Shown here: positions 43,204 through 52,724 of the stretch, piece by piece | How positions within the stretch are numbered: position 1 is the stretch's first letter | How the letters are laid out: each line of letters opens with the position of its first letter | Assembly (NCBI RefSeq): GCF_020097155.1 | Contig: NZ_CP083691.1 | Coordinates: 1,922,001-1,986,000, forward strand | Length of the DNA stretch: 64,000 nucleotides | Source of the DNA: Micrococcus porci | GTDB lineage: Bacteria; Actinomycetota; Actinomycetes; Actinomycetales; Micrococcaceae | Reading direction: 5' to 3' | Position numbers and translations under genes: made by a program | Notes under the pieces: generated by a model | The model's input: only the letters and a program-made list of their open reading frames with translations | Told to the model about the DNA's origin: nothing | Database searches by the model: none

Positions 43204-44468
43204 GCTCGTGCTCCTTCGGAGGTCGGGTTCAGGGTCGAGATCGGGGCAGGGACACCGGCCGCAGGCGCGCCGGTGGCGTAGGGGCTCAGGCGCACGACGT
43301 CGCCCACGACGATCACGGCGGGGTTCTCCACACCGACGGCGGCCGCCTGCGCGGCGATGGTCTCCACCGTGCCCACGGTGACCCGCTGGTCCGGCATCCA
43401 GCCACGCTCGATGATCGCCACGGGCGTCGCGCCGTCGAGGCCGCGCTCCGTCAGTCGGCGCGCGGTGTCCGCGAGCCGGCGCACGCCCATCAGCAGGACG
43501 AGCGTGTGGTCGGCCCGGGTGGGCACTTCGGCCAGCTCTTCGTGGCCGGTCACCAGCGTGAAGCCGGTGGCGACACCGCGATGGGTGACCGGGATCCCCG
43601 CGGCGGCGGGCACCGAGACGGCGCTCGTGACACCGGGGACCACCTCGACGTCGACGCCATGGGCGCGGCAGTGCGCAGCCTCCTCGCCGCCGCGGCCGAG
43701 CACGTACGGGTCGCCGCCCTTGAGCCGGACGACGAGGCGGCCGGCCCGGGCCTCCCGGACCAGGACGGCGTTGATCTCGTCCTGCGTGGCCAGGTGGTTC
43801 CCGGGGGCCTTGCCGACCTCGATCACGGGCACCGCCGGGTCCAGCTCGGCCAGGAGGGCGCGCGGGCCCAGCCGGTCGGCGACCACCACGTCGGCCTCCG
43901 CGAGCAGCTGTCGGCCGCGCACGGTGATGAGCCCGGAGTCGCCGGGGCCGCCGCCGACGAGGGCCACGCGACCGGGCTCGGAGGACGCGCGCCGCCGGCG
44001 CAGCGGCAGCCGCCCCGTGGACAGGGCGAGGGTGATCGCGTCCTTCAGGGCGCGGGCGCGGCGAGGGTCTCCCCCGGCGTTGACGGCCACGGTCACGTCC
44101 CCGGCCCGGGCGACGGCGGGCGTCCAGGCGGCGGAGGACTCGGCGTCGGAGGCGTCGACACACCAGACGCGGCGGGCCTCGGCGTCGGAGGCCACGGCCC
44201 CGTCCACGGCCCGGTCGCCGGTGGCGGTCTGGGCGAACCAGACCCCGTCGAGGTCGGACGGGCGGTAGGGGCGGCGGTGCAGGGTGAGCAGGCCGGCCGC
44301 CGCCAGCCGCTCCACCTCCTCCCCCGGCTCCGGGGCCACCACGGTGACGAGCGCGCCGGCGTCGAGGAGGGCGCCCACGCGGCGGCCGGCCACGCGCCCG
44401 CCGCCCACGATCAGGACGGGACGGCCGAGCAGACACAGGGAGGTGGGGTACAGATCGGACGCGGTCAT
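43200..44468 (-). CDS. cysG: Siroheme synthase: precorrin-2 dehydrogenase and uroporphyrinogen-III methyltransferase
   Basis: 422 residues. Residues 1-170 form a Met8-like NAD-binding domain (PVLIVGGGRVAGRRVGALLDAGA) for precorrin-2 oxidation. Residues 175-400 are the SAM-dependent methyltransferase: RVALVGGGPGDSGLITVRG, ADVVVADRL, RLKGGDPYVLGRGGEE, PGVTSAVSVPAAAGIPVTHRG. The product siroheme is the cofactor of Sir, the first gene of the operon. Iron insertion may be done by the CbiX-type chelatase at 50998-51747. Overlaps both neighbours by ATGA. Confidence 0.9.
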   Translation of the reverse strand: MTASDLYPTSLCLLGRPVLIVGGGRVAGRRVGALLDAGALVTVVAPEPGEEVERLAAAGLLTLHRRPYRPSDLDGVWFAQTATGDRAVDGAVASDAEARRVWCVDASDAESSAAWTPAVARAGDVTVAVNAGGDPRRARALKDAITLALSTGRLPLRRRRASSEPGRVALVGGGPGDSGLITVRGRQLLAEADVVVADRLGPRALLAELDPAVPVIEVGKAPGNHLATQDEINAVLVREARAGRLVVRLKGGDPYVLGRGGEEAAHCRAHGVDVEVVPGVTSAVSVPAAAGIPVTHRGVATGFTLVTGHEELAEVPTRADHTLVLLMGVRRLADTARRLTERGLDGATPVAIIERGWMPDQRVTVGTVETIAAQAAAVGVENPAVIVVGDVVRLSPYATGAPAAGVPAPISTLNPTSEGARA

Positions 44469-45377
44469 CGCGTGCTCCCTTCCAGCAGCCCCTGGCGGCG
44501 CAGCATGCGCCGCTCGACGGGGCCGAATGCGGTCAGTTCGACGAGGACGCCGACGGCCAGGATGGCCAGGACGGCGCAGAGGACGACGGCGAGGTCGGAC
44601 TCGGCCCGTCCCTGGTGGAGCAAGGTCCCGAGTCCGACGCCCATGGGCCCGCCGACGGCGATGATCTCGGCGGCCATGAGGCCTCGCCACGCGAAGGCCC
44701 AGCCCTGGCGCAGGCCGGAGACGAAGGCGGGCAGGGCGGCCGGGAGGACCACCAGCAGGGCGGTCTCGAGGCGCGAGGCGCCCAGCACGCGGGCCGCGCG
44801 ACGCAGCTGCGGCGGCACCTGGTCCGTGCCGGTGGTGAGGCCGGCGACCACGGCGGGGACGGCGCCGGTGAGCATCACGAAGTACGCGGTGGCGTCGCTG
44901 AGGCCGAACCACAGCACCGCGAGCGGCACCCAGGCCACGTTGGGCAGCACCATCAGGGCCGTGAGCAGCGGGCCGAACGCCCGTCGCAGGACGCTGACCT
45001 GTCCGAGCAGCAGGCCCAGCCCGACGCCGACGACCACGGCGAGGGCGAAGCCCACGACGGCGCGGCCCACCGACGTCGCCACTGCCTGCTGGACGAGGCC
45101 CTGGGCCCACAGCGTCCCGAAGGCCCTGAGGACGTCGCCGGGACCGGTGATCGGCTCGCCGCGCGCAGCGGCCAGCCACGCGGCGACCTGCCAGATCGCC
45201 ACGAGCAGGACGACGGCGGCCACCGGGAGCAGGACCCGGCTCCAGTCCCACCCGGCCAGACCCGTCCGTCGGGTCGAGTCGACGGCCTGGAGCGCGTCGA
45301 GGCCGCTGTCGAGCTCGCGCAGCTCGTCGTCGGCGGCGGCCCCCGGCGCGCGGCCGGGGGCGTCGAGGGTGGGGGTG

Positions 45378-45388
<11 letters not shown>
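44465..45388 (-). CDS. ABC transporter permease, sulfonate/taurine/nitrate type
   Basis: 307 residues. A polar N-terminus of about 50 residues precedes six hydrophobic segments, with the coupling-loop motif RRAARVLGASRLETALLVVLPAALPAFVSGLRQGWAFAWRGLMAAE. This matches the SsuC/TauC group of importers. It overlaps its ATPase by 11 nt. No substrate-binding protein gene is in the operon or elsewhere in the window, so the substrate (sulfonate or sulfate are likely from context) is not established. Confidence 0.85.
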
Positions 45389-46103
<715 letters not shown>

Positions 46104-46134
46104 GACCGCTCCCCTCGCGCCGTCGTCATCCGGA

Positions 46135-47475
46135 TCAGGCCTCGTCGCCGCCGCGCACCATGCCGGCGGCGAGCGTGGCCCCGTCCTGGGGGTCGATCAC
46201 GAGGAACGCCCCGGTGCGCCGATGCACGGCGTAGGGCTCCACGGGCAGCGGCGCGGCCAGGTGCAGGCGCACCTGTCCGATGTCGTTGAGCCCGAGGGTC
46301 TCGGCCGGGTCGAGCCGCAGGGTGTCCAGGTCGAGCCGGCCGGCCACCTCCTGGACGAGCGCCCGGACGACGGCGGTGCCGTGCTTGACGAGGACCTGCT
46401 GCCCGACGCGCAGCGGCGCGGCGGAGAGCCAGCACAGCGCGGCGGCCACCTCCGCGGTGGGGCGCGGGGCGGTGTCCGCGGCGGCGATCGTGTCCCCGCG
46501 GGCCACGTCCACCTCGTCGGCCAGGCGCAGGACCACCGACTGCGGGGAGGAGGCCTCCTCGAGGGACTCCCCGGCGGCGTCCACGCCCACCACGGTGGTG
46601 GTGCGCGCCGGCTGCCCCGGGGTGAGGACGGCGACGGCGTCCCCGGGCCGGACGGTGCCCGCCACGACCTGCCCGGCGTAGCCGCGGTAGTCGCGGAACA
46701 CCTCGGGGTCGAGGCCGGGGGCCAGGGCGCCCTGGGGGCGCACCACGAGCTGCACCGGGAAGCGGAAGGAGGCCGCGGCGTCGTCCTCGGCGTCCGCCCC
46801 GGGCAGGGACTCGAGCAGCTCCATGAGCGTGGGGCCGGTGTACCAGTCCGTCCGCTCGGAACGGGTGACCACGTTGTCGCCCTGGAGGGCGGACACCGGG
46901 ACGCTCACCGCGTCGGAGAGGCCGAGCTCCCGGGCCACGCGCCGGACGTCCTCGGCGATCGCGGTGAAGACCTCCTCCGAGTAGTCCACGAGATCGATCT
47001 TGTTGACGGCGACGATCACCTGCGGCACCCGCAGCAGGGCCACCACGCTGAGGTGGCGCCGGGTCTGCTCCACCACGCCCTTGCGGGCGTCCACGAGCAG
47101 CACGACGGCGTCGGCCGTCGAGGCGCCCGTGACGGTGTTCCGGGTGTACTGCACGTGCCCCGGGCAGTCGGCCAGCACGAAGGTGCGCCGGTCCGTGGCG
47201 AAGTACCGGTACGCGACGTCGATCGTGATCCCCTGCTCCCGCTCGGCGCGCAGGCCGTCGGTCAGCAGCGCCAGGTCCAGCCCGCCCTCGGCGCCGCCGA
47301 AGCCGCGCTCGGCGGAGGTGCGGGCCACGGCCTCGAGCTGGTCGGCCAGGACGGCCTTGGAGTCGTGCAGGAGGCGGCCCACGAGGGTGGACTTGCCGTC
47401 GTCGACCGAGCCGGCCGTGGCCAGGCGGAACAGGGTCCCGGCGGGGGCGTGCCGGTCCAGCAGTGCGGTGCTCAT
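46135..47475 (-). CDS. cysN: Sulfate adenylyltransferase subunit 1 (GTPase)
   Basis: 446 residues. An EF-Tu-like GTPase: RLATAGSVDDGKSTLVGRLLHDSK, EQGITIDVAYRYF, VLADCPGHVQYTRN and VAVNKIDLVD. It drives APS synthesis by CysD with GTP hydrolysis. There is no fused CysC kinase, which fits a pathway that reduces APS directly. The ATG shares one base with the cysD stop (TGATG). Confidence 0.94.
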   Translation of the reverse strand: MSTALLDRHAPAGTLFRLATAGSVDDGKSTLVGRLLHDSKAVLADQLEAVARTSAERGFGGAEGGLDLALLTDGLRAEREQGITIDVAYRYFATDRRTFVLADCPGHVQYTRNTVTGASTADAVVLLVDARKGVVEQTRRHLSVVALLRVPQVIVAVNKIDLVDYSEEVFTAIAEDVRRVARELGLSDAVSVPVSALQGDNVVTRSERTDWYTGPTLMELLESLPGADAEDDAAASFRFPVQLVVRPQGALAPGLDPEVFRDYRGYAGQVVAGTVRPGDAVAVLTPGQPARTTTVVGVDAAGESLEEASSPQSVVLRLADEVDVARGDTIAAADTAPRPTAEVAAALCWLSAAPLRVGQQVLVKHGTAVVRALVQEVAGRLDLDTLRLDPAETLGLNDIGQVRLHLAAPLPVEPYAVHRRTGAFLVIDPQDGATLAAGMVRGGDEA

Positions 47476-48410
47476 CAGAAGTACCCGTCCTTCTTGCGAT
47501 CTTCCATGGCCGCCTCGGAGATGCGGTCGTCGGCGCGGGTGGCCCCGCGTTCGGTCAGGGTGGAGGCGGCGACCTCGAGCACGACGTCCTCGACGGTCGC
47601 GGCCTCCGAGAGGACGGCGCCGGTGCAGGACATGTCGCCCACCGTGCGGTAGCGCACCGTCCGCGTGGTGACCTCCTCGCCCTCGGCCGGCCGGGAGTGC
47701 TCCCCCACGGCGCGCCACATGCCGTCGCGGCGGAAGACCTCCCGCTCGTGCGCGTAGTAGATGGAGGGCAGCTCGATGCCCTCGCGGGCGATGTACCGCC
47801 ACACGTCCAGCTCGGTCCAGTTGCTGATGGGGAACGCGCGGACGTGCTGGCCGGGGGTGTGACGGCCGTTGTAGAGGTTCCACAGCTCGGGGCGCTGGTT
47901 GCGCGGGTCCCACTGCCCGAACGCGTCCCGCAGGCTGATGATCCGCTCCTTGGCCCGCGCCTTGTCCTCGTCACGGCGGCCTCCCCCGAAGACGGCGTCG
48001 AACCGGTTGGTCCGGATCGTGTCCAGCAGGGGGGTGGTCTGCAGGGTGTTGCGGGTGCCGTCGGCGCGCTCACGCAGCTCGCCGCGGTCGATGTACTCCT
48101 GCACGGAGCCCACCACGAGCCGCAGGCCGAGCCGCTCCACCGTGCGGTCGCGGAACTCGAGGACCTCGGGGAAGTTGTGGCCGGTGTCCACGTGGACCAC
48201 CGGGAAGGGGATCCTCCCCGGCCAGAAGGCCTTCGCGGCCAGGTGGAGCATCACCACGGAGTCCTTGCCGCCCGAGAAGAGCATGGCGGGGCGCTCGAAC
48301 TCGGCCACCACCTCGCGGATGATGTGGATCGCCTCGGCCTCCAGGGCGTCCTGGACGTCGGGCCCGGCGGGGCTCACGGTCCCCGGGTCGGGGGCATGGG
48401 TGAGGGTCAT
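47475..48410 (-). CDS. cysD: Sulfate adenylyltransferase subunit 2
   Basis: 311 residues. The PP-loop AMLFSGGKDSVVMLHLA and HVDTGHNFPEVLEFRD, GGGRRDEDKARAKERI and FPISNWTELDVWRYI are diagnostic. It makes APS from ATP and sulfate together with CysN. AAGGAG lies 6 nt before the ATG at 48410. Confidence 0.95.
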   Translation of the reverse strand: MTLTHAPDPGTVSPAGPDVQDALEAEAIHIIREVVAEFERPAMLFSGGKDSVVMLHLAAKAFWPGRIPFPVVHVDTGHNFPEVLEFRDRTVERLGLRLVVGSVQEYIDRGELRERADGTRNTLQTTPLLDTIRTNRFDAVFGGGRRDEDKARAKERIISLRDAFGQWDPRNQRPELWNLYNGRHTPGQHVRAFPISNWTELDVWRYIAREGIELPSIYYAHEREVFRRDGMWRAVGEHSRPAEGEEVTTRTVRYRTVGDMSCTGAVLSEAATVEDVVLEVAASTLTERGATRADDRISEAAMEDRKKDGYF

Positions 48411-48442
48411 CGTGTCTCCTTGGTCTGTCTCGGGAGCGGCGC

Positions 48443-49168
48443 TCAGACGTGGATGCCGCACTCGGTCTTCGCGGTCCCGGCCCAGCGCCCGGCTCGCGGG
48501 TCCTCCCCGGGGGCGACGGGGCGGGTGCAGGGGCGGCAGCCGATCGAGGGGTAGCCGTTCTGCAGGAGCAGGTTCACGGGCACGTCGTGGTCCGTGGCGT
48601 AGCCGACCAGGTCGTCGAAGCTCCATGGGGCGACGGGGTTGACCTTGACCATGCCGTGGGCCTCGTCCCAGCCCACCAGCGGGGTGTTCGTGCGCGTCGG
48701 AGCCTCGTCCCGGCGGACGCCGGTGAACCACAGGTCGTATCCGGCCAGCGCCCGGTTGAGGGGCTCGACCTTGCGCATCGCGCAGCACAGCCCCGGGTCG
48801 CGGGCGAACAGGTCCTTGCCGTGGCGCTCGTCCTGCTCGGCCACGGTCAGCTCCGGCAGCACGTCCACCACGGTGACGTCGAGGCGGCGGGCCACCTCGT
48901 CGCGCGTCGCGAGGGTCTCGGTGAAGTGGTAGCCGGTCTCCAGGAAGAGGACGTCCACGCCGGGCATCCGCTGCGCCACCAGGTGCGGCAGGACGGCGTC
49001 GGCCATGGAGCAGGCCACGGCGGCCCGGCGGAGGTCCACATGGCGGGCGGCCCAGTCGACCACCGCCTCGGCGGGTGCGTCCCAGCCGAGCTCGGCGGCG
49101 CCGGACTCCGCGAGCGCCTGCAGGCGCTCGAGGTCCTCGGTCGGACGGGTGGGGGGAACGGTGCTCAT
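48443..49168 (-). CDS. cysH: Adenylyl-sulfate (APS) reductase, CysH type
   Basis: 241 residues. LETGYHFTETLATRDEV and the iron-sulfur ligands CCAMRKVEPL and GCRPCTRPV show a [4Fe-4S] APS reductase rather than the cluster-free PAPS enzyme; ECGIHV at the end carries the catalytic cysteine. It reduces APS to sulfite with thioredoxin. The absence of CysC in the operon agrees. ATGA overlap with sir. Confidence 0.93.
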   Translation of the reverse strand: MSTVPPTRPTEDLERLQALAESGAAELGWDAPAEAVVDWAARHVDLRRAAVACSMADAVLPHLVAQRMPGVDVLFLETGYHFTETLATRDEVARRLDVTVVDVLPELTVAEQDERHGKDLFARDPGLCCAMRKVEPLNRALAGYDLWFTGVRRDEAPTRTNTPLVGWDEAHGMVKVNPVAPWSFDDLVGYATDHDVPVNLLLQNGYPSIGCRPCTRPVAPGEDPRAGRWAGTAKTECGIHV

Positions 49169-50880
49169 CGGAGGGCCTCCTCGTCGACTCGGTGCGCCCA
49201 CCGGGCGAAGGTCTCGCCCGGCTCGCGCTGCTCGTCGTACCGGCGGACGAGGCGCTCGACGTAGTCGACCAGCCCGTCCGCGCGGACCTTCAGGCCGCGG
49301 ACGCTGCGTCCGAGGCCGGCCTCGGCGCGGTCCACGGAGGCCAGCCCGCCGCCCAGGTGCACCTGGAAGCCGGGCGTCTGGCCGCCGTCGTCGTCCGGGA
49401 GCAGCTGCCCCTTCAGGCCGATGTCCGCGGTCTGGATGCGGGCGCAGGAGTTGGGGCAGCCGTTCACATGCAGGCTCAGCCGCTCGGGGAGGCGATCGGC
49501 GAGGTCGGCCAGGCGCTCCTCGAGCTGGGCGATCGCCGCGGTGGCGGTGTCCTTCGTGTCCACGATGGCGAGCTTGCAGAACTCCAGGCCCGTGCAGGCG
49601 ATGGTGGAGCGGCGGAACACGGACGGCTCCGGGTCCAGCCCCAGCTCCTTCAAGCCGGCCACGACGGCGTCCACCCGGTCCCGCTCCACGTCCAGCACCA
49701 CGATCTTCTGGTGCGGGGTGGTGCGCAGCCGCGTGGAGCCGTGGGCCTCGAGCAGATCCGCGAGGGCGGTGAGGGTCGTGCCGCTGGAGCGTCCGACGAC
49801 GGGGGCGGCGCCGATGTAGAAGCGGCCGTCCTTCTGCTCGTGGACCCCCACGTGGTCGCCGGGACGAGTGGGCGGGGCCGGGGCGGGCCCGTCGGGCAGG
49901 GCGTAGCCGAGGTACTCCTCCTCCAGCACGGTGCGGAACCTCTCCGGCCCCCAGTCCTCGAGCAGGTACTTCATGCGGGCCTTGTTGCGCAGGCGCCGGT
50001 AGCCGTAGTCACGGAAGATGCTCACGACGGCGTGCCACACCTCGGGGGCGCGCTCGGCCGAGACGAAGGCGCCGATCCGGTCGGCCAGGCGGGCCTTCGT
50101 GGACAGGCCGCCGCCGACCCACAGGTCGTAGCCGGGGCCCAGCTCGGGGTGGACCACACCGATCAGGGAAACGTCGTTGATCTCGTGGACCACGTCCTGG
50201 GAGGGGTGTCCGGTGATGGCGGTCTTGAACTTGCGGGGCAGGTTGGAGACCTCGAGGTCGCCGATCCAGCGGTCCGCGATCTCCCGGATCACGGGCGTGG
50301 GGTCGATGATCTCGTCCGCGGCGATCCCGGCCACCGGTGAGCCGAGGATCACGCGCGGCACGTCGCCGCAGGCCTCGGTGGTGGACAGGCCCACGGACTC
50401 CAGGCGCCGCCAGATCTCGGGGACGTCCTCGACTCGGATCCAGTGCAGCTGGACGTTCTGCCGGTCGGTGATGTCCGCGGTGTCACGGCCGAAGTCGGTG
50501 GAGATCCCGCCGATCACGCGCAGCTGCTCGGTGGTGAGGTCGCCGCCGTCGATGCGCACGCGCAGCATGAAGTAGCGGTCCTCGAGCTCGTGGGGCTCGA
50601 GGGTGGCGGTCTTGCCGCCGTCGATCCCCTGCTTCCGCTGGGTGTACAGGCCCCACCAGCGGAAGCGGCCGTGCAGGTCGTCCGAGGGGATCGAGTCGAA
50701 GCCCTCCCGGGCGTAGACCTGCTCGATGCGCTCGCGGACGTTCAGGCCGTCGTCCTGCTGCTTGAACTCCTCGTTGTGGTTCAGGGGGGCGGTCCCGTCC
50801 ACCTTCCACTGGCCGTGCGGCTTGGCGGAGGGACGGCGCGGGGTGCGCGCCGGCCTCGACGTCTCGTTCACCTGGGTCAT
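49165..50880 (-). CDS. sir: Sulfite reductase, ferredoxin type (or nitrite/sulfite reductase)
   Basis: 571 residues. Two ferrodoxin-like halves, the siroheme/[4Fe-4S] ligands in ACTGLEFCKLA and NGCPNSCARIQTADIG, and TTPHQKIVVLDV, QNVQLHWI are typical of one-subunit ferredoxin-dependent sulfite reductases. It makes sulfide from sulfite. It is the first gene of an eight-gene operon, and a -10 hexamer ends 7 bp before its ATG, so the mRNA is probably leaderless. Nitrite reductases look similar; the cys neighbours favour sulfite. Confidence 0.92.
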   Translation of the reverse strand: MTQVNETSRPARTPRRPSAKPHGQWKVDGTAPLNHNEEFKQQDDGLNVRERIEQVYAREGFDSIPSDDLHGRFRWWGLYTQRKQGIDGGKTATLEPHELEDRYFMLRVRIDGGDLTTEQLRVIGGISTDFGRDTADITDRQNVQLHWIRVEDVPEIWRRLESVGLSTTEACGDVPRVILGSPVAGIAADEIIDPTPVIREIADRWIGDLEVSNLPRKFKTAITGHPSQDVVHEINDVSLIGVVHPELGPGYDLWVGGGLSTKARLADRIGAFVSAERAPEVWHAVVSIFRDYGYRRLRNKARMKYLLEDWGPERFRTVLEEEYLGYALPDGPAPAPPTRPGDHVGVHEQKDGRFYIGAAPVVGRSSGTTLTALADLLEAHGSTRLRTTPHQKIVVLDVERDRVDAVVAGLKELGLDPEPSVFRRSTIACTGLEFCKLAIVDTKDTATAAIAQLEERLADLADRLPERLSLHVNGCPNSCARIQTADIGLKGQLLPDDDGGQTPGFQVHLGGGLASVDRAEAGLGRSVRGLKVRADGLVDYVERLVRRYDEQREPGETFARWAHRVDEEALR

Positions 50881-50887
50881 GGCCGCC

Positions 50888-50916
50888 ACGCTAGAAACCG
50901 GGCATGCCGGCCCCAA
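50888..50916 (-). promoter_or_regulatory. Promoter of the sulfate assimilation operon
   Basis: TTGGGG (50911-50916), 17-bp spacer and TAGCGT (50888-50893), with 7 bp to the sir ATG. The start point would coincide with the start codon. Confidence 0.55.
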
Positions 50917-50997
50917 GATCGTCGACGCGGTTCGTCACGTTCCCGGGGCCGGGCCGCGGCGGGGACCCGGCCCGGCCCCGGTCGTGTGACGGACGGC

Positions 50998-51747
50998 TCA
51001 GCGGCCTCCGGCGGCTCCCCTCGGGGCCTCGGCGAGGGCGGACCGCAGCCGGTCCAGGGCGATCCGCGCCACCAGCGGATGCGGCAGCAGGGGGTCGGTG
51101 ACCGCGTCCGCGCCGCTCTCGCCGAGTCGGTCGTGGAAGTACCCGGGGGCCAGGAGGTGGGCGGCCACCACGGCGCGACGGCCGGTGGCGCGCACCCGGG
51201 CGACGGCGTCGGGCACCCGGGGGGTGGCCGCCGCCCCGAACGCCGCGGTCACGGGCAGTCCCGTGGCCCGGGCCAGGGCCGCGGCCAGGGCGTGCACCTG
51301 GGCCTGACCGTCCGCGGCGCGGGTGCCGGCCGCCGCCAGGATGATGTCCGATGTCGCGGCCTCACCGGCCGGCACCGCCTGGGCCACCCGTTCGGCCAGA
51401 ACGGTCACCAGGCGCGGCTCGACGTCGTCCTCCGCCCCGGCCAGCGGTGCGGCGGCGATCGTGTCGGGTCGGGCGGCCGCGGCGTGGTGGATGTCGTGGT
51501 GGACGTGGTGGCCCAGGGACAGCAGCAGCGGCACGATCACGGCCGGCTCCCCCGGGGGCAGGGCCGCCACGACCTCGTCGAGGGAGGGGCTCTGCACGTC
51601 CACGTAGGCCTCGTGGACCTGGGCGCCCGGCCCCTCGGCGTCCAGGAGGGCCGCCAGGTCGGCACGGAGGCCGTCGATCACGACGCGGCCGGCCGCATCA
51701 TGCGTGCCGTGGGCGCAGGCGATCACGTGCAGCACGGGCGCGCTCAT
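50998..51747 (-). CDS. CbiX-type sirohydrochlorin chelatase
   Basis: 249 residues, two repeated chelatase halves: VIACAHGTHDAAGRVVIDGL and EPAVIVPLLLSLGHHVHHDI carry the metal-binding histidines; VVAAHLLAPGYFHDRL is the second half. It would put Fe into sirohydrochlorin for Sir, or Co in cobalamin synthesis; the location just upstream of sir in the same orientation favours Fe. Confidence 0.82.
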   Translation of the reverse strand: MSAPVLHVIACAHGTHDAAGRVVIDGLRADLAALLDAEGPGAQVHEAYVDVQSPSLDEVVAALPPGEPAVIVPLLLSLGHHVHHDIHHAAAARPDTIAAAPLAGAEDDVEPRLVTVLAERVAQAVPAGEAATSDIILAAAGTRAADGQAQVHALAAALARATGLPVTAAFGAAATPRVPDAVARVRATGRRAVVAAHLLAPGYFHDRLGESGADAVTDPLLPHPLVARIALDRLRSALAEAPRGAAGGR

Positions 51748-51790
51748 GCCGAGCCCACCGCGTCGGCCCGCACGTTCCACGGCCCGCCGC

Positions 51791-52585
51791 TCACCGGCGG
51801 ATCACCTTGTGCTGGGCGGCCTGGGCGACCGGCCGCATCACGATCTGATCCAGGTTCACGTGGTGGGGCAGCTCGACGGCGTGGACGCACACCTCGGCGA
51901 CGTCCTCGGCGGTGAGCGGCTTCTCCACGCCCGCGTAGACGGCGTCGGCGGCGGACTGGTCGCCGCCCAGGCGGTTGCGGGAGAACTCCTCGGTGTGGAC
52001 CATGCCCGGGAGCACCTCGATCACCCGCACGTTGTGCTCGGCCTCCTCCAGGCGCAGCGCGCCGGTGAGCCCGTGCTGGCCCATCTTCGCGGCGTTGTAG
52101 CCGGCGCCGCCCTCGTAGGCGGTGACGGCGGCGGTCGAGGTCAGGTTGAGCACGGTGCCCTCGCCGTGGGTGCGGAGCATGGGCAGGAACGCCTGGCACA
52201 TCGTCAGGGTGCCGAGCACGTTGACGCGGTACATCCACTCCCAGTCGGCGCGGTCGCCGTCGCCCACCGCGTCCGTGCCGAGCGCGCCGCCGGCGATGTT
52301 GACGAGGGTGTCGGCGCCGCCGTCGGCCTCGACGCGCGAGGCCAACGCGGCGACGGCGGCCTCGTCCGTGACGTCCAGGGGGGCGGGGACGACGTCGCCG
52401 CTCACGCCCTCGGCCCGGGCGTCGGCAGCGAGGGTCTCGAGGCGCTCGGCCCGGCGGCCGACGGCGTACACGCGCCAACCGCGGCGGGCGAGCTCGAGGG
52501 CCGTGGCGCGGCCGATGCCGCTCGTGGCCCCCGTCACGACGGCGGCGCGGGCGGGGTTCTTCGCAGGTTCATGGGTGTGGCTCAC
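51791..52585 (-). CDS. Short-chain dehydrogenase (YdfG-like)
   Basis: 264 residues, GTG start. AAVVTGATSGIGRATALELARRG is the NADP site, NIAGGALG and NLTSTAAVTAYEGGAGYNAAKMGQHGL (Ser, Tyr, Lys) the active site, VLPGMVHTEEF after it. It resembles NADP-dependent 3-hydroxy acid dehydrogenases. TACGGT lies 7 bp before the GTG, so it may be leaderless; divergent from valS. Confidence 0.85.
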   Translation of the reverse strand: MSHTHEPAKNPARAAVVTGATSGIGRATALELARRGWRVYAVGRRAERLETLAADARAEGVSGDVVPAPLDVTDEAAVAALASRVEADGGADTLVNIAGGALGTDAVGDGDRADWEWMYRVNVLGTLTMCQAFLPMLRTHGEGTVLNLTSTAAVTAYEGGAGYNAAKMGQHGLTGALRLEEAEHNVRVIEVLPGMVHTEEFSRNRLGGDQSAADAVYAGVEKPLTAEDVAEVCVHAVELPHHVNLDQIVMRPVAQAAQHKVIRR

Positions 52586-52724
52586 GCCTCCGACCGTAGC
52601 CGAGCCGCGCCGTTCGGAGCACCGCCCGGATCACCTCCGCCAGGTCGACCGACTGGAAGGGCGGGACGTCCCGGGCGTCGTCGCAGGCCCGGCCCGCCGC
52701 CCCGGTCATGGGAGGATGGCGGGC